A DNA stretch of 27,141 nucleotides from Phycisphaerae bacterium (GCA_021736615.1 JAIPFN010000093.1:1-27141), one strand, 5' to 3'. Numbered from the stretch's first letter, positions 7,739 to 16,301 are shown. Translations and numbers: made by a program. The notes: generated by a model not told the origin, from the sequence alone.

Positions 7739-10069
7739 CTATTTTCCGCCTGCAGGTAGATTGTCATTAAGGTACTTCGTAAACAGCCCGTAAAGGTGAC
7801 GTGTAGTACCCGGGCCTTCCTTGATGGCGTGAGTACGGTTCGGATAGGCCATCATCGAAAAAGTCTTGTTGTGTTCGACCAGTTCGTTTATCAGCATCAG
7901 ACAATTCTGGAAATGGCAGTTGTCATCGCCTGTTCCGTAAACGATAAGCAGATTGCCTTTCAGATTTTCGGCAAACGTTATCGGAGAACCGTTCTTAAAA
8001 CCCTCTTTGTTAGTCTCAGGCAGGCCCATAAAGCGTTCCTGGTAAATTGTATCGTAGTTTCTCTGGTTGGCGATAAACGCCACTGCTATACCGGTATGGT
8101 AAAGCTCCGGGTATCGAAACATAGCGTTAAGCGTCATCGAACCGCCGCCGCTCCATCCCCAGACACCAACCCTGTCAGCGTCAATAAACGGCCAGGTAGT
8201 TGTGATCTTCTTCACGGCCGCGGCTTGGTCTTTCGAGGCGAGTATGCCGATCTGGCCGTAGATACTTTTGCGCCACGCACGCCCTTTAGGAGCCGGAGTT
8301 CCGCGGTTATCGATGCTGACAACAATATAACCCTGCTCGGCGATCATCGAGTTCCAAAGATCCTTGCCGCCGCCCCAACTGTCACGAACTGTCTGGGCAG
8401 CCGGTTCGCCGTAAACATACACGAACAGCGGGTACTTCTTCTGCGGATCGAAGTGCGATGGCTTAATGCACCATCCGTCAAGTTCTACGCCTTCTCCGAT
8501 ATCAATTTTGAAAGGCTCTTTAAAACCGATTTTCAGGGCACTGACCTTTTCCCGAAGTTCTTTATTATCTTCAAGAACCCTCGCAACCGCGTGCCCCGGA
8601 AGATCGACCATCTCTATCATCGTCGGGCTTTTATAAGAAGAATAAGTATGGATCGCCCACCTGGCATCTTTGGAAATATTATAGCTGTGACTGCCGGGCT
8701 GATTAGCAGGCGTCAATCGTTCCGTTTTACCGCTGCCGTCCATCGTAGTCCGGTAGAGATACTTCTGTGTCGCGTCATCCGGAGAAGCGATGTAATAAAC
8801 CCAGCCGCCCTTGCCGTCGATCTTCTGCACGCTAATAACGTCATACTCAACCGGCGTAAGCAGCTTGGTATCCTGACCGTCACCGGAGATCATATACATA
8901 TGCCGCCAGCCGTCCCGCTCGCTCGTCCAGGTAAAGCTGCTGCCCTTGTCGAACCATTTCATATCATCATGAATGTCGATCCAGGCGTCGTCTTTTTCGG
9001 TAATTATCGTCTTAAGCGGCGTAGCGTTTACACCGCCCAGAAAACCGCTGGAAATTTCTGAAACCATAAGCTTGTTAGTATTCTGCAAACGGTTCATCCG
9101 CTGCAAAACGACCTTGTTTGTATCCGGTATCCAGCTCATCTTGGGGATATAATTATTTCGCAGATCGTCGTTCGTGTCGAGCCACTTCGTCCTGCCTCCC
9201 TTAACGCTGACAACACCGACCTTAACTGCCGAGTTAGTCGTACCTACCTTCGGATACTGATAACTCATGATCGTCGGATAACGGTCCTCCGAGTCAGTGT
9301 AATTGATCAGCTGAAATTCCTTAACGCCTGAACTGTCAAAATTAAAGTAAGCGATATATTTGCCGTCCGGACTAAAGCTAAACCCGTCACGAAGTCCGAA
9401 CTCCTCTTCATAAACCCAGTCGGAGGTTCCGTTGATTATCGTATCCGAGCCGGTTCTGGTGAGACGCTTGACACGCATAGTCTTAAGGTTCTGAACGTAA
9501 ATATCCCTCTTGTAGACATAACCTACGCTCTTACCGTCCGGGCTGAACTTGGCAAACATCATCATAGACTCTTCGGTGCCGGCGCCAAGCTGTTTCAGCC
9601 GCCCGCTGGCGATCTCATAAAGCCAGTAATCCCCCCGAGTCTCCTGCCGCCATACCCTTACACTGTTTGTATAGACAAGAAGCTTCGTACCGTCATCCGA
9701 CCACTTGTAATCCTTGATCTCAAGCGGTTTGGTTTGACTTGTCGGGATCAGGCTGCTTGCCGATATAAGGATCTTACTGTCACCTGTCGCCGGATCGTTT
9801 TTTACGATGTCTTTGGCCTTATCATCATACCCGGCGGCTTCTTCAAGGGTAGTATACCCCGACCCGTCTTCCAGCCAGCGGATGGGACCAAATCCTTTGC
9901 TCTCAAAATCCTTAACTGTAAATATGCGATCAAGAGTAAGCCTGGCTGGATCGCCGGTATATTCTTTCTTTTCATCTTCCTTTTTCTCGTCAGCCTGCAA
10001 TACCGGCGAAAAAAACATAATCCCCAAACCCAGTACAATACCAAATAAAATCTTGCCGTCAAATTTCAT
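7739..10069 (-). CDS. Secreted dipeptidyl-peptidase-IV-like S9 family serine peptidase
   Basis: A 776-residue protein with an N-terminal signal peptide (hydrophobic core ILFGIVLGLGIMFF, probable cleavage after LQA), so it acts in the periplasm or at the surface. The start ATG 10069 has GAGG upstream. Residues about 60-500 form the beta-propeller, with recurring FSPDGK-type blades. DWVYEEEF (Glu cluster at about 221-223) matches the paired glutamates that bind the peptide N-terminus in DPP-IV. The C-terminal alpha/beta-hydrolase carries the triad Ser640 (GWSGGG), Asp715 (GTGDDN) and His747 (NRTHAI). DPP-IV enzymes release Xaa-Pro or Xaa-Ala dipeptides from N-termini. It lies downstream of a Xaa-Pro aminopeptidase and a symporter, and upstream of serine dehydratase, which fits use of proline-containing peptides. 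Confidence 0.95.
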   Translation of the reverse strand: MKFDGKILFGIVLGLGIMFFSPVLQADEKKEDEKKEYTGDPARLTLDRIFTVKDFESKGFGPIRWLEDGSGYTTLEEAAGYDDKAKDIVKNDPATGDSKILISASSLIPTSQTKPLEIKDYKWSDDGTKLLVYTNSVRVWRQETRGDYWLYEIASGRLKQLGAGTEESMMMFAKFSPDGKSVGYVYKRDIYVQNLKTMRVKRLTRTGSDTIINGTSDWVYEEEFGLRDGFSFSPDGKYIAYFNFDSSGVKEFQLINYTDSEDRYPTIMSYQYPKVGTTNSAVKVGVVSVKGGRTKWLDTNDDLRNNYIPKMSWIPDTNKVVLQRMNRLQNTNKLMVSEISSGFLGGVNATPLKTIITEKDDAWIDIHDDMKWFDKGSSFTWTSERDGWRHMYMISGDGQDTKLLTPVEYDVISVQKIDGKGGWVYYIASPDDATQKYLYRTTMDGSGKTERLTPANQPGSHSYNISKDARWAIHTYSSYKSPTMIEMVDLPGHAVARVLEDNKELREKVSALKIGFKEPFKIDIGEGVELDGWCIKPSHFDPQKKYPLFVYVYGEPAAQTVRDSWGGGKDLWNSMIAEQGYIVVSIDNRGTPAPKGRAWRKSIYGQIGILASKDQAAAVKKITTTWPFIDADRVGVWGWSGGGSMTLNAMFRYPELYHTGIAVAFIANQRNYDTIYQERFMGLPETNKEGFKNGSPITFAENLKGNLLIVYGTGDDNCHFQNCLMLINELVEHNKTFSMMAYPNRTHAIKEGPGTTRHLYGLFTKYLNDNLPAGGK

Positions 10070-10115
10070 AAAAAACCTCAATCAAATATCAATACAAAAT
10101 AGCCTCGGCCGACTT

Positions 10116-10135
10116 GCCCTGAGCCTGTCGAAGGG
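10116..10135. repeat. Short REP-like sequence with core CCTGAGCCTGTCGAAGG
   Basis: The sequence around CCTGAGCCTGTCGAAGG is an imperfect palindrome in the 126-bp spacer between the S9 peptidase and M24 genes. I recall this core as a widespread intergenic repeat of many environmental bacteria. Only one copy was noticed in this window. Confidence 0.45.
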
Positions 10136-10149
10136 AAAGCCGAAACCTC

Positions 10150-10168
10150 AATTCGTAATTCGTAATTC
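10150..10168 (+). repeat. Heptamer tandem repeat, GTAATTC type
   Basis: AATTC is followed by two exact GTAATTC units, between the REP-like sequence and the terminator hairpin downstream of the M24 gene. It is the same family as the tracts at 2590, 7572 and 23733. Confidence 0.6.
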
Positions 10169-10169
10169 T

Positions 10170-10193
10170 AAAACCTGCCGCAAGGCAGGTTTT
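10170..10193 (-). terminator. Intrinsic terminator after the M24 peptidase gene
   Basis: A perfect 10-bp stem, AAAACCTGCC pairing with GGCAGGTTTT around a 4-base loop, ending in TTTT on the minus strand. It lies two bases past the stop codon at 10196-10198. The arms are symmetrical, so it could also stop plus-strand transcription. Confidence 0.8.
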
Positions 10194-10195
10194 AG

Positions 10196-11581
10196 CTAGC
10201 TAGCCAGTTCTTCTACTTCTTCGATGGTTTTCGGGATCGGTTTGCCTAAAAGCTTCCAGCCGTCTTCGGTTACGATCACATCATCTTCCAGACGCACCCC
10301 TCCGAAATCCCTGTATTCTTCGACCTTGTCATAGTTAATAAAATCGGCCAGTTTATTTTCTGCTTTCCAGCGATTGATCAACTCCGGAATGAAATATATC
10401 CCAGGCTCAACCGTCATAACGTGCCCGACTTCCAGAGCCTTACCCATACGCAGCGAACGGAACCCGAACCTCTCGTCGCGTTTAATAGTATCGGTATACC
10501 CGACATATTGTTCGCCAAGATCTTCCATGTCGTGAACATCCAGACCCATCTGATGTCCCAATCCGCACTGGAAGAAAAGGGTTTGTGCACCTTGACGCGC
10601 AGCTTCTTTTGGATCGCCCTTCGTCAGGCCCAGACCGTTAAGCCCTTCAAGCAGCATCTCACCGGCAAGCATGTGAACATCGCGCCACTCTACTCCGGGC
10701 TTGACGGCGTCTATACATGTTTCCTGTGCCTTGAGGACGATATTGTAAATATCCTTCTGACGCGAAGTAAACTTGCCGCCGATCGGAATCGTACGAGTAA
10801 CATCGCTAGAATAGTTCATCGCGGTCTCTGCACCTGAATCGTTTATCGCGATATCACCGGCCTTCATAAGATTGCCGTGATAATGGTTGTGCAAAGTCTC
10901 GCCGTGAATCGAAAAGATTATAGGGAACGAAATACGCCCATTCATCGACTGAGCAATACCATCGATAATCCCCGAAACCTCGTATTCATACATACCCGGC
11001 CGTGCTGCCTTCATCGCTCCAACGTGCATCGCATGGCAGATGTCCATCGAACGTTCCATCTCGGTAATCTCTTCGGCGGTTTTAATCTCACGCTGTGCGG
11101 CGACTGCCTTGATAAGTTCAACCGAAACACATTTACCAATCTCAGCGACCGGAATCGAAAGCAGTTTTTCAAGCCTGATAACATTCTCTGCGCGGTACTG
11201 TGGCAGGTAATGAACTTTTCTGTCCTGCCCGGCGGCACCGGCGAGAATATCGGCCAGTTTTGACTGCGGTGCGGTTTCGTTTACCCCTGCTTTCAAAGCG
11301 GTATCGCTCAAAGGCTCCTGCGGCCCAAGGAAGATAATGTCGGCCATAGTCGGCTCATCGGCAAAGATCATTTCCTGGCCCGAGTCAACATCGATAATCG
11401 CCGACACGCCCGGGAAATTCAGTCCGAAATAATAAAGGAACGAACTGTCCTGACGGAACAGGTACGTATTATCCTTGTAGTTCATCGGACTTTCTATATT
11501 GCCCGGGAAAAAGATAATACCCGAACCGACTGTCTCTTTAAGTGTTTTTCTTCGTTCAATATAAGTATTCGCTGTAAACAT
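10196..11581 (-). CDS. pepP: Xaa-Pro aminopeptidase (M24 family, aminopeptidase P type)
   Basis: A 461-residue metallopeptidase that removes N-terminal residues preceding proline. The N-terminal aminopeptidase P domain occupies about residues 1-165. The pita-bread catalytic domain carries all five metal ligands: D248 (INDSGAE), D260 (SSDVTRT), H343 (GLGHQMG), E392 (TVEPGIY) and E432 (GGVRLEDD). No signal peptide is seen, so it is cytoplasmic. ATG 11581 was chosen because it follows the symporter stop by 4 bp, has AGG upstream and begins at MFTANTYIERR; a start at 11626 would overlap the symporter by 41 bp. The tight spacing implies translational coupling with the symporter, so imported substrate may be an Xaa-Pro peptide. 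A strong terminator closes the unit. The symbol is given by family. Confidence 0.93.
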   Translation of the reverse strand: MFTANTYIERRKTLKETVGSGIIFFPGNIESPMNYKDNTYLFRQDSSFLYYFGLNFPGVSAIIDVDSGQEMIFADEPTMADIIFLGPQEPLSDTALKAGVNETAPQSKLADILAGAAGQDRKVHYLPQYRAENVIRLEKLLSIPVAEIGKCVSVELIKAVAAQREIKTAEEITEMERSMDICHAMHVGAMKAARPGMYEYEVSGIIDGIAQSMNGRISFPIIFSIHGETLHNHYHGNLMKAGDIAINDSGAETAMNYSSDVTRTIPIGGKFTSRQKDIYNIVLKAQETCIDAVKPGVEWRDVHMLAGEMLLEGLNGLGLTKGDPKEAARQGAQTLFFQCGLGHQMGLDVHDMEDLGEQYVGYTDTIKRDERFGFRSLRMGKALEVGHVMTVEPGIYFIPELINRWKAENKLADFINYDKVEEYRDFGGVRLEDDVIVTEDGWKLLGKPIPKTIEEVEELAS

Positions 11582-11585
11582 ATTA

Positions 11586-13391
11586 TTAAGCCTGTTCTGA
11601 TGGGGTTTCGGATTGTTTGGTTTCATTCAATGCTTCCAGATTCTTTGTTAGCAAACTGACAACGATAAGACAAAGCACCGACAGGATGATCGCCGGCAAT
11701 ACGGCATCGAGGTCTCTTAAGAACTCGGAATTCTGAACAAATGGCAGGCTCGACCAGAACAATGCAACGACAACGCCGACAAGTATAGATGTAACCGACC
11801 CTGCCCTGGTAGCCCCTTTCCATACGATAGCGGCGACAACGCTCGGCGTAACCGACGCTCCATAAATCGTAAACGCGATCAGAGCCTTTTCGAAAAAGCC
11901 TGTCGATTCAGCAAACGCCCTGCTGACAAAGTAAGCGATAATACCAAACACAAGAACCATCGCACGGCTGAGGAAGAGCACTTTCTTTGAACTGGCCTTA
12001 GGGTTGATATAGTTAAGGTAAACGTCGTGGATAAACGTCGTAGAAGGTACGAGCAGGAACGAATTCGCTGTCGATGTGATAATGCCAATAACAGTAACCA
12101 TAAACAGACACCCCAGCGGTATAGGCATAAAGTGCTTTGCCGCATAGATAAGGATGTACTTGCCGTTTTCCGGATCAGGAACTTTACTTGCGATCATAAA
12201 CGCACAGAAGATGATCAGCAATTCGATGATCAGTGCGGCAAAGATCATGACTGTAACAGCCGATTTGGCACCCTTTGCGCTCTTACTCGCAAAGATCCTC
12301 TGGTACTGGTTAGCGTCACCGAGCACAAGCAGGAACACAGGCAGACAGTAGTTAATGATCTTGACGGGCTTAAATATCGCCGGGCTGAAGAAGTTAAGGT
12401 GATCAGGCCTGTCGCCCATCGCCGTATAAGCAGCCGAAATGCCTGCCCAGCCTCCGCACTCGAACCAGTAGATAATACAGGCAGCTATCATAACAACCGT
12501 GATCAAAGAACCGGTAACAATATCGGCATACGCCAGAGACATAAGACCGGCAAGCATAGTATAAACAGTAATAAATACAGCCGCGATAATAGTAGCCTTG
12601 ATAGCAGTAAGTTTTGGCTCTACCAATTCCAGTTTACCGTTTGCCGGCATCGAACTGATCGTATAAGTGTCACCTTTAAGCGTTTCAGGCTTTACTTTAA
12701 TTCTGGCATAGTTGCCCGGTTTTATCGCGACAGAATTATCAACTTCAAGAAGATCTTCTGCGGCCTTGATCACATTTTCGGCATCAATAACACCAATCCT
12801 GTAATCAACGACCGTTGCATCCGCAGCACTTTGCTTGGGCACAAAACTGATCTGATCCTGACCGGTCCATCCTTCTTTAGGATTGTAGATAACTCTTCCC
12901 TTGCGAAGCTGAAAGTCCGTAAGTTGATCACCGGCTTTGAGCATGACCGGATCCTTGTCACCAGTAATAACCTCCAGTACCGCACCGCCTGCGTTGAACT
13001 GGTAACTTACGATAACCATGTAAGCAATAATAAGAGAGACAACCGAAAGTGACCGTGCAGTCTGACCGAAACGGCCTCCTATGATTTCAGGAACTGTGCT
13101 AGCCTCGATACTGCGAGCTCTCGATGCAATCATTGCAAGAAGGATCATACCAATAAAAGTACCAATCGGAAGAATAAGTGCCGAAACACCGACCTGGTAT
13201 GTCTTTTCCGCATTACCGACGATGGAACCGGTACCGATCCATACGGCGAGCATGGTGCAAACCATGATCCAAGGCGAAAGCGAACGGCCTGCAACGGCGA
13301 AATCTTCCTCGTTCTTAACCGAACGCGACTTATAAACTCCGATACAACCAAGCAAGATCAAATAAGCGATGATACTGGCAAAATAAATCAT
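11586..13391 (-). CDS. Sodium/solute symporter (SSS family) with a ~120-residue external cadherin-like insert
   Basis: A 601-residue membrane protein with about 13 predicted helices (near 2-20, 40-59, 69-90, 114-142, 266-283, 287-310, 345-358, 377-402, 425-450, 473-491, 504-523, 530-550, 563-583). Family features include the first core helix with WIGTGSIVG, TVYTMLAGLMSLAYADIVTG, and LPVFLLVLGDANQYQRIFASKSAKGA. Between helices 4 and 5, where relatives have a short loop, residues about 143-264 are a soluble, beta-rich insert. It contains YNPKEGWTGQDQISF and YTISSMPANGKLEL, both resembling bacterial cadherin/Ig-like repeats. With an N-out topology the insert is extracytoplasmic. The start ATG 13391 has AAAGGAAG upstream. 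It is coupled to a Xaa-Pro aminopeptidase gene, suggesting a peptide, proline or amino-acid substrate; this is inference. Confidence 0.93.
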   Translation of the reverse strand: MIYFASIIAYLILLGCIGVYKSRSVKNEEDFAVAGRSLSPWIMVCTMLAVWIGTGSIVGNAEKTYQVGVSALILPIGTFIGMILLAMIASRARSIEASTVPEIIGGRFGQTARSLSVVSLIIAYMVIVSYQFNAGGAVLEVITGDKDPVMLKAGDQLTDFQLRKGRVIYNPKEGWTGQDQISFVPKQSAADATVVDYRIGVIDAENVIKAAEDLLEVDNSVAIKPGNYARIKVKPETLKGDTYTISSMPANGKLELVEPKLTAIKATIIAAVFITVYTMLAGLMSLAYADIVTGSLITVVMIAACIIYWFECGGWAGISAAYTAMGDRPDHLNFFSPAIFKPVKIINYCLPVFLLVLGDANQYQRIFASKSAKGAKSAVTVMIFAALIIELLIIFCAFMIASKVPDPENGKYILIYAAKHFMPIPLGCLFMVTVIGIITSTANSFLLVPSTTFIHDVYLNYINPKASSKKVLFLSRAMVLVFGIIAYFVSRAFAESTGFFEKALIAFTIYGASVTPSVVAAIVWKGATRAGSVTSILVGVVVALFWSSLPFVQNSEFLRDLDAVLPAIILSVLCLIVVSLLTKNLEALNETKQSETPSEQA

Positions 13392-13501
13392 ATTCTTCCT
13401 TTCAACTGTCTAGTAAAATCGAGGGTTCTCATAGAAATGACAAAAAGCCGAAAAAGGCCTGTATATTTCCATGTTAATGCAAAATAGTGCTAATTTCGGA
13501 C

Positions 13502-13530
13502 AATATGCCTTTTAATCAGCAAATTGTCAA
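13502..13530 (-). promoter_or_regulatory. Candidate sigma-70 promoter of the symporter-M24 unit
   Basis: On the minus strand a perfect TTGACA (13525-13530) is separated by 17 bp from CATATT (13502-13507). It lies just downstream of the terminator at 13553-13588 and about 110 bp before the symporter start, where a new transcription unit is expected. Confidence 0.6.
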
Positions 13531-13552
13531 GGGATATATTTACCCCAGGTCC

Positions 13553-13588
13553 AAAAAAAAGGGCCGCATGCTGTTAAGCACACGACCC
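13553..13588 (-). terminator. Intrinsic terminator after the 86-residue protein gene
   Basis: On the minus strand GGGTCGTGTGCT pairs with AGCATGCGGCCC (12 bp with G-T wobbles) around the loop TAAC, followed by eight T residues (13553-13560). It is 124 bp past the stop of the small gene and separates it from the symporter unit. Confidence 0.85.
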
Positions 13589-13711
13589 AAAAAGTTTATA
13601 AAATATTCAATTATACCGGCACTGAGGTTAAGCGGAACAAAATCCACTGCTTAGAACCGAATTCTGATCCAAAACCATGCTCATCCCGATCAATCGGGAA
13701 TCTGCATCGTA

Positions 13712-13972
13712 CTAATTGCCCTTTGCGTCCAGAGCCTTCTTGAGACCGTCATTTTCACGACGCGTAGCCTCAAGATCAAACACCAAATATTTGACGCTAA
13801 CCCTCAGACAATCGAGGGATTCCTGTAGACGTTCAACGCTCTTTGTAAGCTTTCTATGACTCTGACCGGTCTTTTTTGCCAGATCCAATAATCGTGCCTT
13901 GTTCGGCGACGGCACAGTCCCGATCTCTTTTACCAGTTCATTAATACGTTCTTCGAATACGGCATCATCCAT
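13712..13972 (-). CDS. Hypothetical 86-residue helical (coiled-coil-like) protein
   Basis: I do not recognise a characterised family. The 86 residues are highly charged and predicted helical throughout: an N-terminal segment MDDAVFEERINELVKEIG, a turn at PSPNK, then heptad-like leucines in RKLTKSVERLQESLDCLRVSVKYLVFDLEATRREN. There is no signal peptide or membrane segment, so it is cytoplasmic, possibly a dimer or a small regulator. The start ATG 13972 has a strong GAGGGG Shine-Dalgarno. It has its own extended -10 promoter about 240 bp upstream and its own strong terminator, so it forms a single-gene unit. Those expression signals, rather than homology, are the main evidence that it is real. 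Confidence 0.8.
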   Translation of the reverse strand: MDDAVFEERINELVKEIGTVPSPNKARLLDLAKKTGQSHRKLTKSVERLQESLDCLRVSVKYLVFDLEATRRENDGLKKALDAKGN

Positions 13973-14603
13973 AGTGAACCCCTCAATTAAAGAAAATTAC
14001 AAATAAAAACTGACTGAATCAAACAATCTCCGGTAACGGGACAGTTATAAATCCGAGCAGTCTTGCAAATAATAAACCCCAGATACATTGAAACACAATC
14101 AAAACCCCCATGGTTGTTGATCTTTAACTAACCTAAACGAGCACAAAATTCATCGCCTGAAAATAACATCAAACCGCATAAGACATGCTTAATCTTGTCT
14201 CTCGTGCGTTACGACTATTATACCACGCAACGCCCCTGAATTCAATCAAAACGCCTCCAACCGTCCCAATAAAGCCTATTTACGCCGATTAAACACTGTC
14301 AATGCTGCTATTATAGGCTCTCGTGAAAACTTTTTTCTGTCGAAAAAGGCCTCCGCATCCAAATAGATTGTAAAAATTGCCACAGGAAGCAAACCAAACG
14401 TCATGTTATCAAAATTTTAATATATACAAATTATGCGCTTTTCCGCAAACATTCCGGATACTGCTGCAGTATCACAAGCAAAAGACCAGGAGGCAAATAA
14501 GCCGATGAACAACGTCCCCTTACCCCTCTCTGTAAATTGTTAACTATAATATCCGCATATTTTGCAGTAAATCTAAACAGCGAGAAACTGTAAGGAAAAC
14601 CAA
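13973..14603. other. Divergent intergenic region (630 bp)
   Basis: This AT-rich spacer separates the minus-strand 86-residue gene from the plus-strand radical SAM gene. It holds the minus-strand promoter at 14217-14245 and the roughly 240-nt leader of the small gene. Plus-strand signals for the radical SAM gene are less clear: AAGGA before its ATG and an isolated TATAAT at 14545-14550 without a good -35. No convincing tRNA, riboswitch or gene was seen. Confidence 0.6.
14217..14245 (-). promoter_or_regulatory. Extended -10 promoter of the 86-residue gene
   Basis: On the minus strand TTGAAT (14240-14245), 17 bp, then TATAAT (14217-14222), with TGG directly before the -10 forming an extended -10 element. 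The predicted transcript starts near 14210, giving a leader of about 240 nt. Confidence 0.65.
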
Positions 14604-16076
14604 ATGAAAATTTTATTCGTAAGCCCTGACCGCCCGGACACATTCTGGAACCTAAAATACGCCCTCAAATGCCTCTCCAGAAAATCTATACTTCCGCCGC
14701 TTGGCCTGCTGACAGTCGCCGGAATGCTGCCGGAAAAATGGGAAAAAAAATTGATAGACCTGAACATCGAAAAACTGACAGACAAAGACATTCTCTGGGC
14801 AGACTACGTGTTCATCAGCGCAATGCATATCCAGAAAGACTCCCTCCTGGAAATAGCCGAAAGGTGCAGACAACTTGGCGTAAAGACCATCGGAGGCGGA
14901 CCGATCTTCCGGACCGGCCAGGTGCTCTACCCGCAGATCGACCACGTCGTCTACGGAGAAGCCGAAAACACCATAGCCGAGCTAATAAACGACATCGAAA
15001 ATCATACACTCAAACCCACATACTCCTGCGAAAACTGGGCGGACCTGACCACGACCCCTTTGCCGCTCTGGAGCCTGGTCAAAATGAAAAAATATGCCTC
15101 AATGTGCATACAGTACTCAAGAGGCTGCCCGTTCGGATGCGACTTCTGCGACGTAACCGAGTTGTTCGGAAACAGGATGCGCCTGAAAGACTCCACGCAG
15201 ATCATCGCCGAACTTGATGCCCTAAACGACCTCGGCTGGAAAGGAGCTATCTTCCTGGTCGATGACAATTTCATCGGTAACAAACGACAACTTAAAGACG
15301 AACTTCTGCCTGCAATGATAGATTGGATGAAGGCACACAAACACCCCTTCAACTTCAACACACAGGTATCCATCAACGTAGCTGACGATGAAGAGCTAAT
15401 GAACATGCTATCCGACGCCGGCTTCGACACGGTTTTCATAGGCATTGAATCAAGCGATCAAGAGGCCCTGGAAGAATGCAATAAAAAGCAAAACACAAAT
15501 AGAAACCTCGTCGAATGCATTCAGAAAATCCAGCGTTTTGGCTTGCAGGTACAGGCAGGCTTCATTCTGGGCTTCGACAGCGACAAGCCCTCTGTCTTTG
15601 AGAAAATGGCAGATTTCATTCAGAATAGCGGAATAGGCACTGCCATGGTGGGCCTGCTAAACGCCCCCAGAGACACCAGACTATATCAGCGCCTGAAAAA
15701 TGAAAACAGGATAATAGAAGACTCCTCCGGCGACAATACCGACTGCTCGCTAAACTTCATACCGAAAATGGACCCGGGAATTCTAGTTGAAGGGTACAGA
15801 TCGGTAGTAGAGACGATTTATAAGCCCAAAAACTACTACAAAACGGTGCGAACATTCCTGAAAAACTACCGGCCGCCAAAAGAAAAACCGCCGGTAAGAC
15901 TCAAAGAAATTAAAATACTGGCAAGATCAATGTGGAAAATAGGTATTGTCGGTAAAGGCAGAACTCATTTCTGGAGACTGATGATATGGTCACTCTTTAA
16001 TTGCCCGGAAAACTTCAATTTAGCCATAGTACAGGCCATTTACGGATTCCACTTTAGAAAAGTATTCACAAAATAG
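14604..16076 (+). CDS. B12-binding-domain radical SAM protein (DUF4070 class)
   Basis: A 490-residue protein. The N-terminal ~130 residues form a cobalamin-binding-type domain (MKILFVSPDRP, PPLGLLTVAGMLP, TIGGGPI, VVYGEAENT). The radical SAM core has the cluster motif C175-x3-C179-x2-C182 in SRGCPFGCDFC, then FLVDDNFIGN and GIESSDQEALEECNKKQN. The C-terminal part (QAGFILGFDSD, GLLNAPRDTRLYQRL) matches DUF4070-containing proteins, a group that includes hopanoid methylase HpnP and many uncharacterised relatives. The usual chemistry is methylation or rearrangement of unactivated carbon, probably on a lipid or other hydrophobic substrate. The true substrate is unknown, and no hopanoid genes are nearby. 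ATG 14604 has AAGGA upstream. A double-hairpin repeat begins 31 bp past the stop. Confidence 0.9.
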   Translation: MKILFVSPDRPDTFWNLKYALKCLSRKSILPPLGLLTVAGMLPEKWEKKLIDLNIEKLTDKDILWADYVFISAMHIQKDSLLEIAERCRQLGVKTIGGGPIFRTGQVLYPQIDHVVYGEAENTIAELINDIENHTLKPTYSCENWADLTTTPLPLWSLVKMKKYASMCIQYSRGCPFGCDFCDVTELFGNRMRLKDSTQIIAELDALNDLGWKGAIFLVDDNFIGNKRQLKDELLPAMIDWMKAHKHPFNFNTQVSINVADDEELMNMLSDAGFDTVFIGIESSDQEALEECNKKQNTNRNLVECIQKIQRFGLQVQAGFILGFDSDKPSVFEKMADFIQNSGIGTAMVGLLNAPRDTRLYQRLKNENRIIEDSSGDNTDCSLNFIPKMDPGILVEGYRSVVETIYKPKNYYKTVRTFLKNYRPPKEKPPVRLKEIKILARSMWKIGIVGKGRTHFWRLMIWSLFNCPENFNLAIVQAIYGFHFRKVFTK

Positions 16077-16107
16077 CTACTCGGCGGACAATCCGTAAAA
16101 CCCTGTT

Positions 16108-16155
16108 ATGTCGGCATCCTGCCGACATTTGAGGTTGTCTTCAAACCAACATCAC
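16108..16155 (+). repeat. Double-hairpin intergenic repeat, copy 1
   Basis: The first hairpin has perfect 9-bp arms ATGTCGGCA and TGCCGACAT around TCC (16108-16128). A degraded second hairpin follows, ending in CCAACATCAC. It aligns with copy 2 at 25922-25968, with the first hairpin identical and about five differences in the second. It starts 31 bp past the radical SAM stop and may stabilise that 3' end. Confidence 0.75.
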
Positions 16156-16301
16156 ACCTGCCTTCTGAAGGTACGTTGATTTGGTATTTTTTATTTGAGC
16201 AAAGATTTATCAATACTGGACTATTCCGAAAAACCATAATAATTATGCTCACGCAGCTATAAAAATTCGCTCACCCGTATTTTGGGCACCGGGATTTTTT
16301 A

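Noticed and set aside
6274..9061. Long plus-strand frames (377 and 421 codons) opposite the serine dehydratase and S9 peptidase genes
   Set aside because: Both are antisense to proteins with complete catalytic motifs; their translations have no recognisable domain.
14019..14111. A 30-codon hydrophobic reading frame on the minus strand inside the long leader of the 86-residue gene
   Set aside because: It has no Shine-Dalgarno before its ATG, and hydrophobic short frames are common in AT-rich sequence.
14545..14550. Isolated TATAAT before the B12 radical SAM gene
   Set aside because: No acceptable -35 lies 16-18 bp upstream, so it was not called as a promoter.
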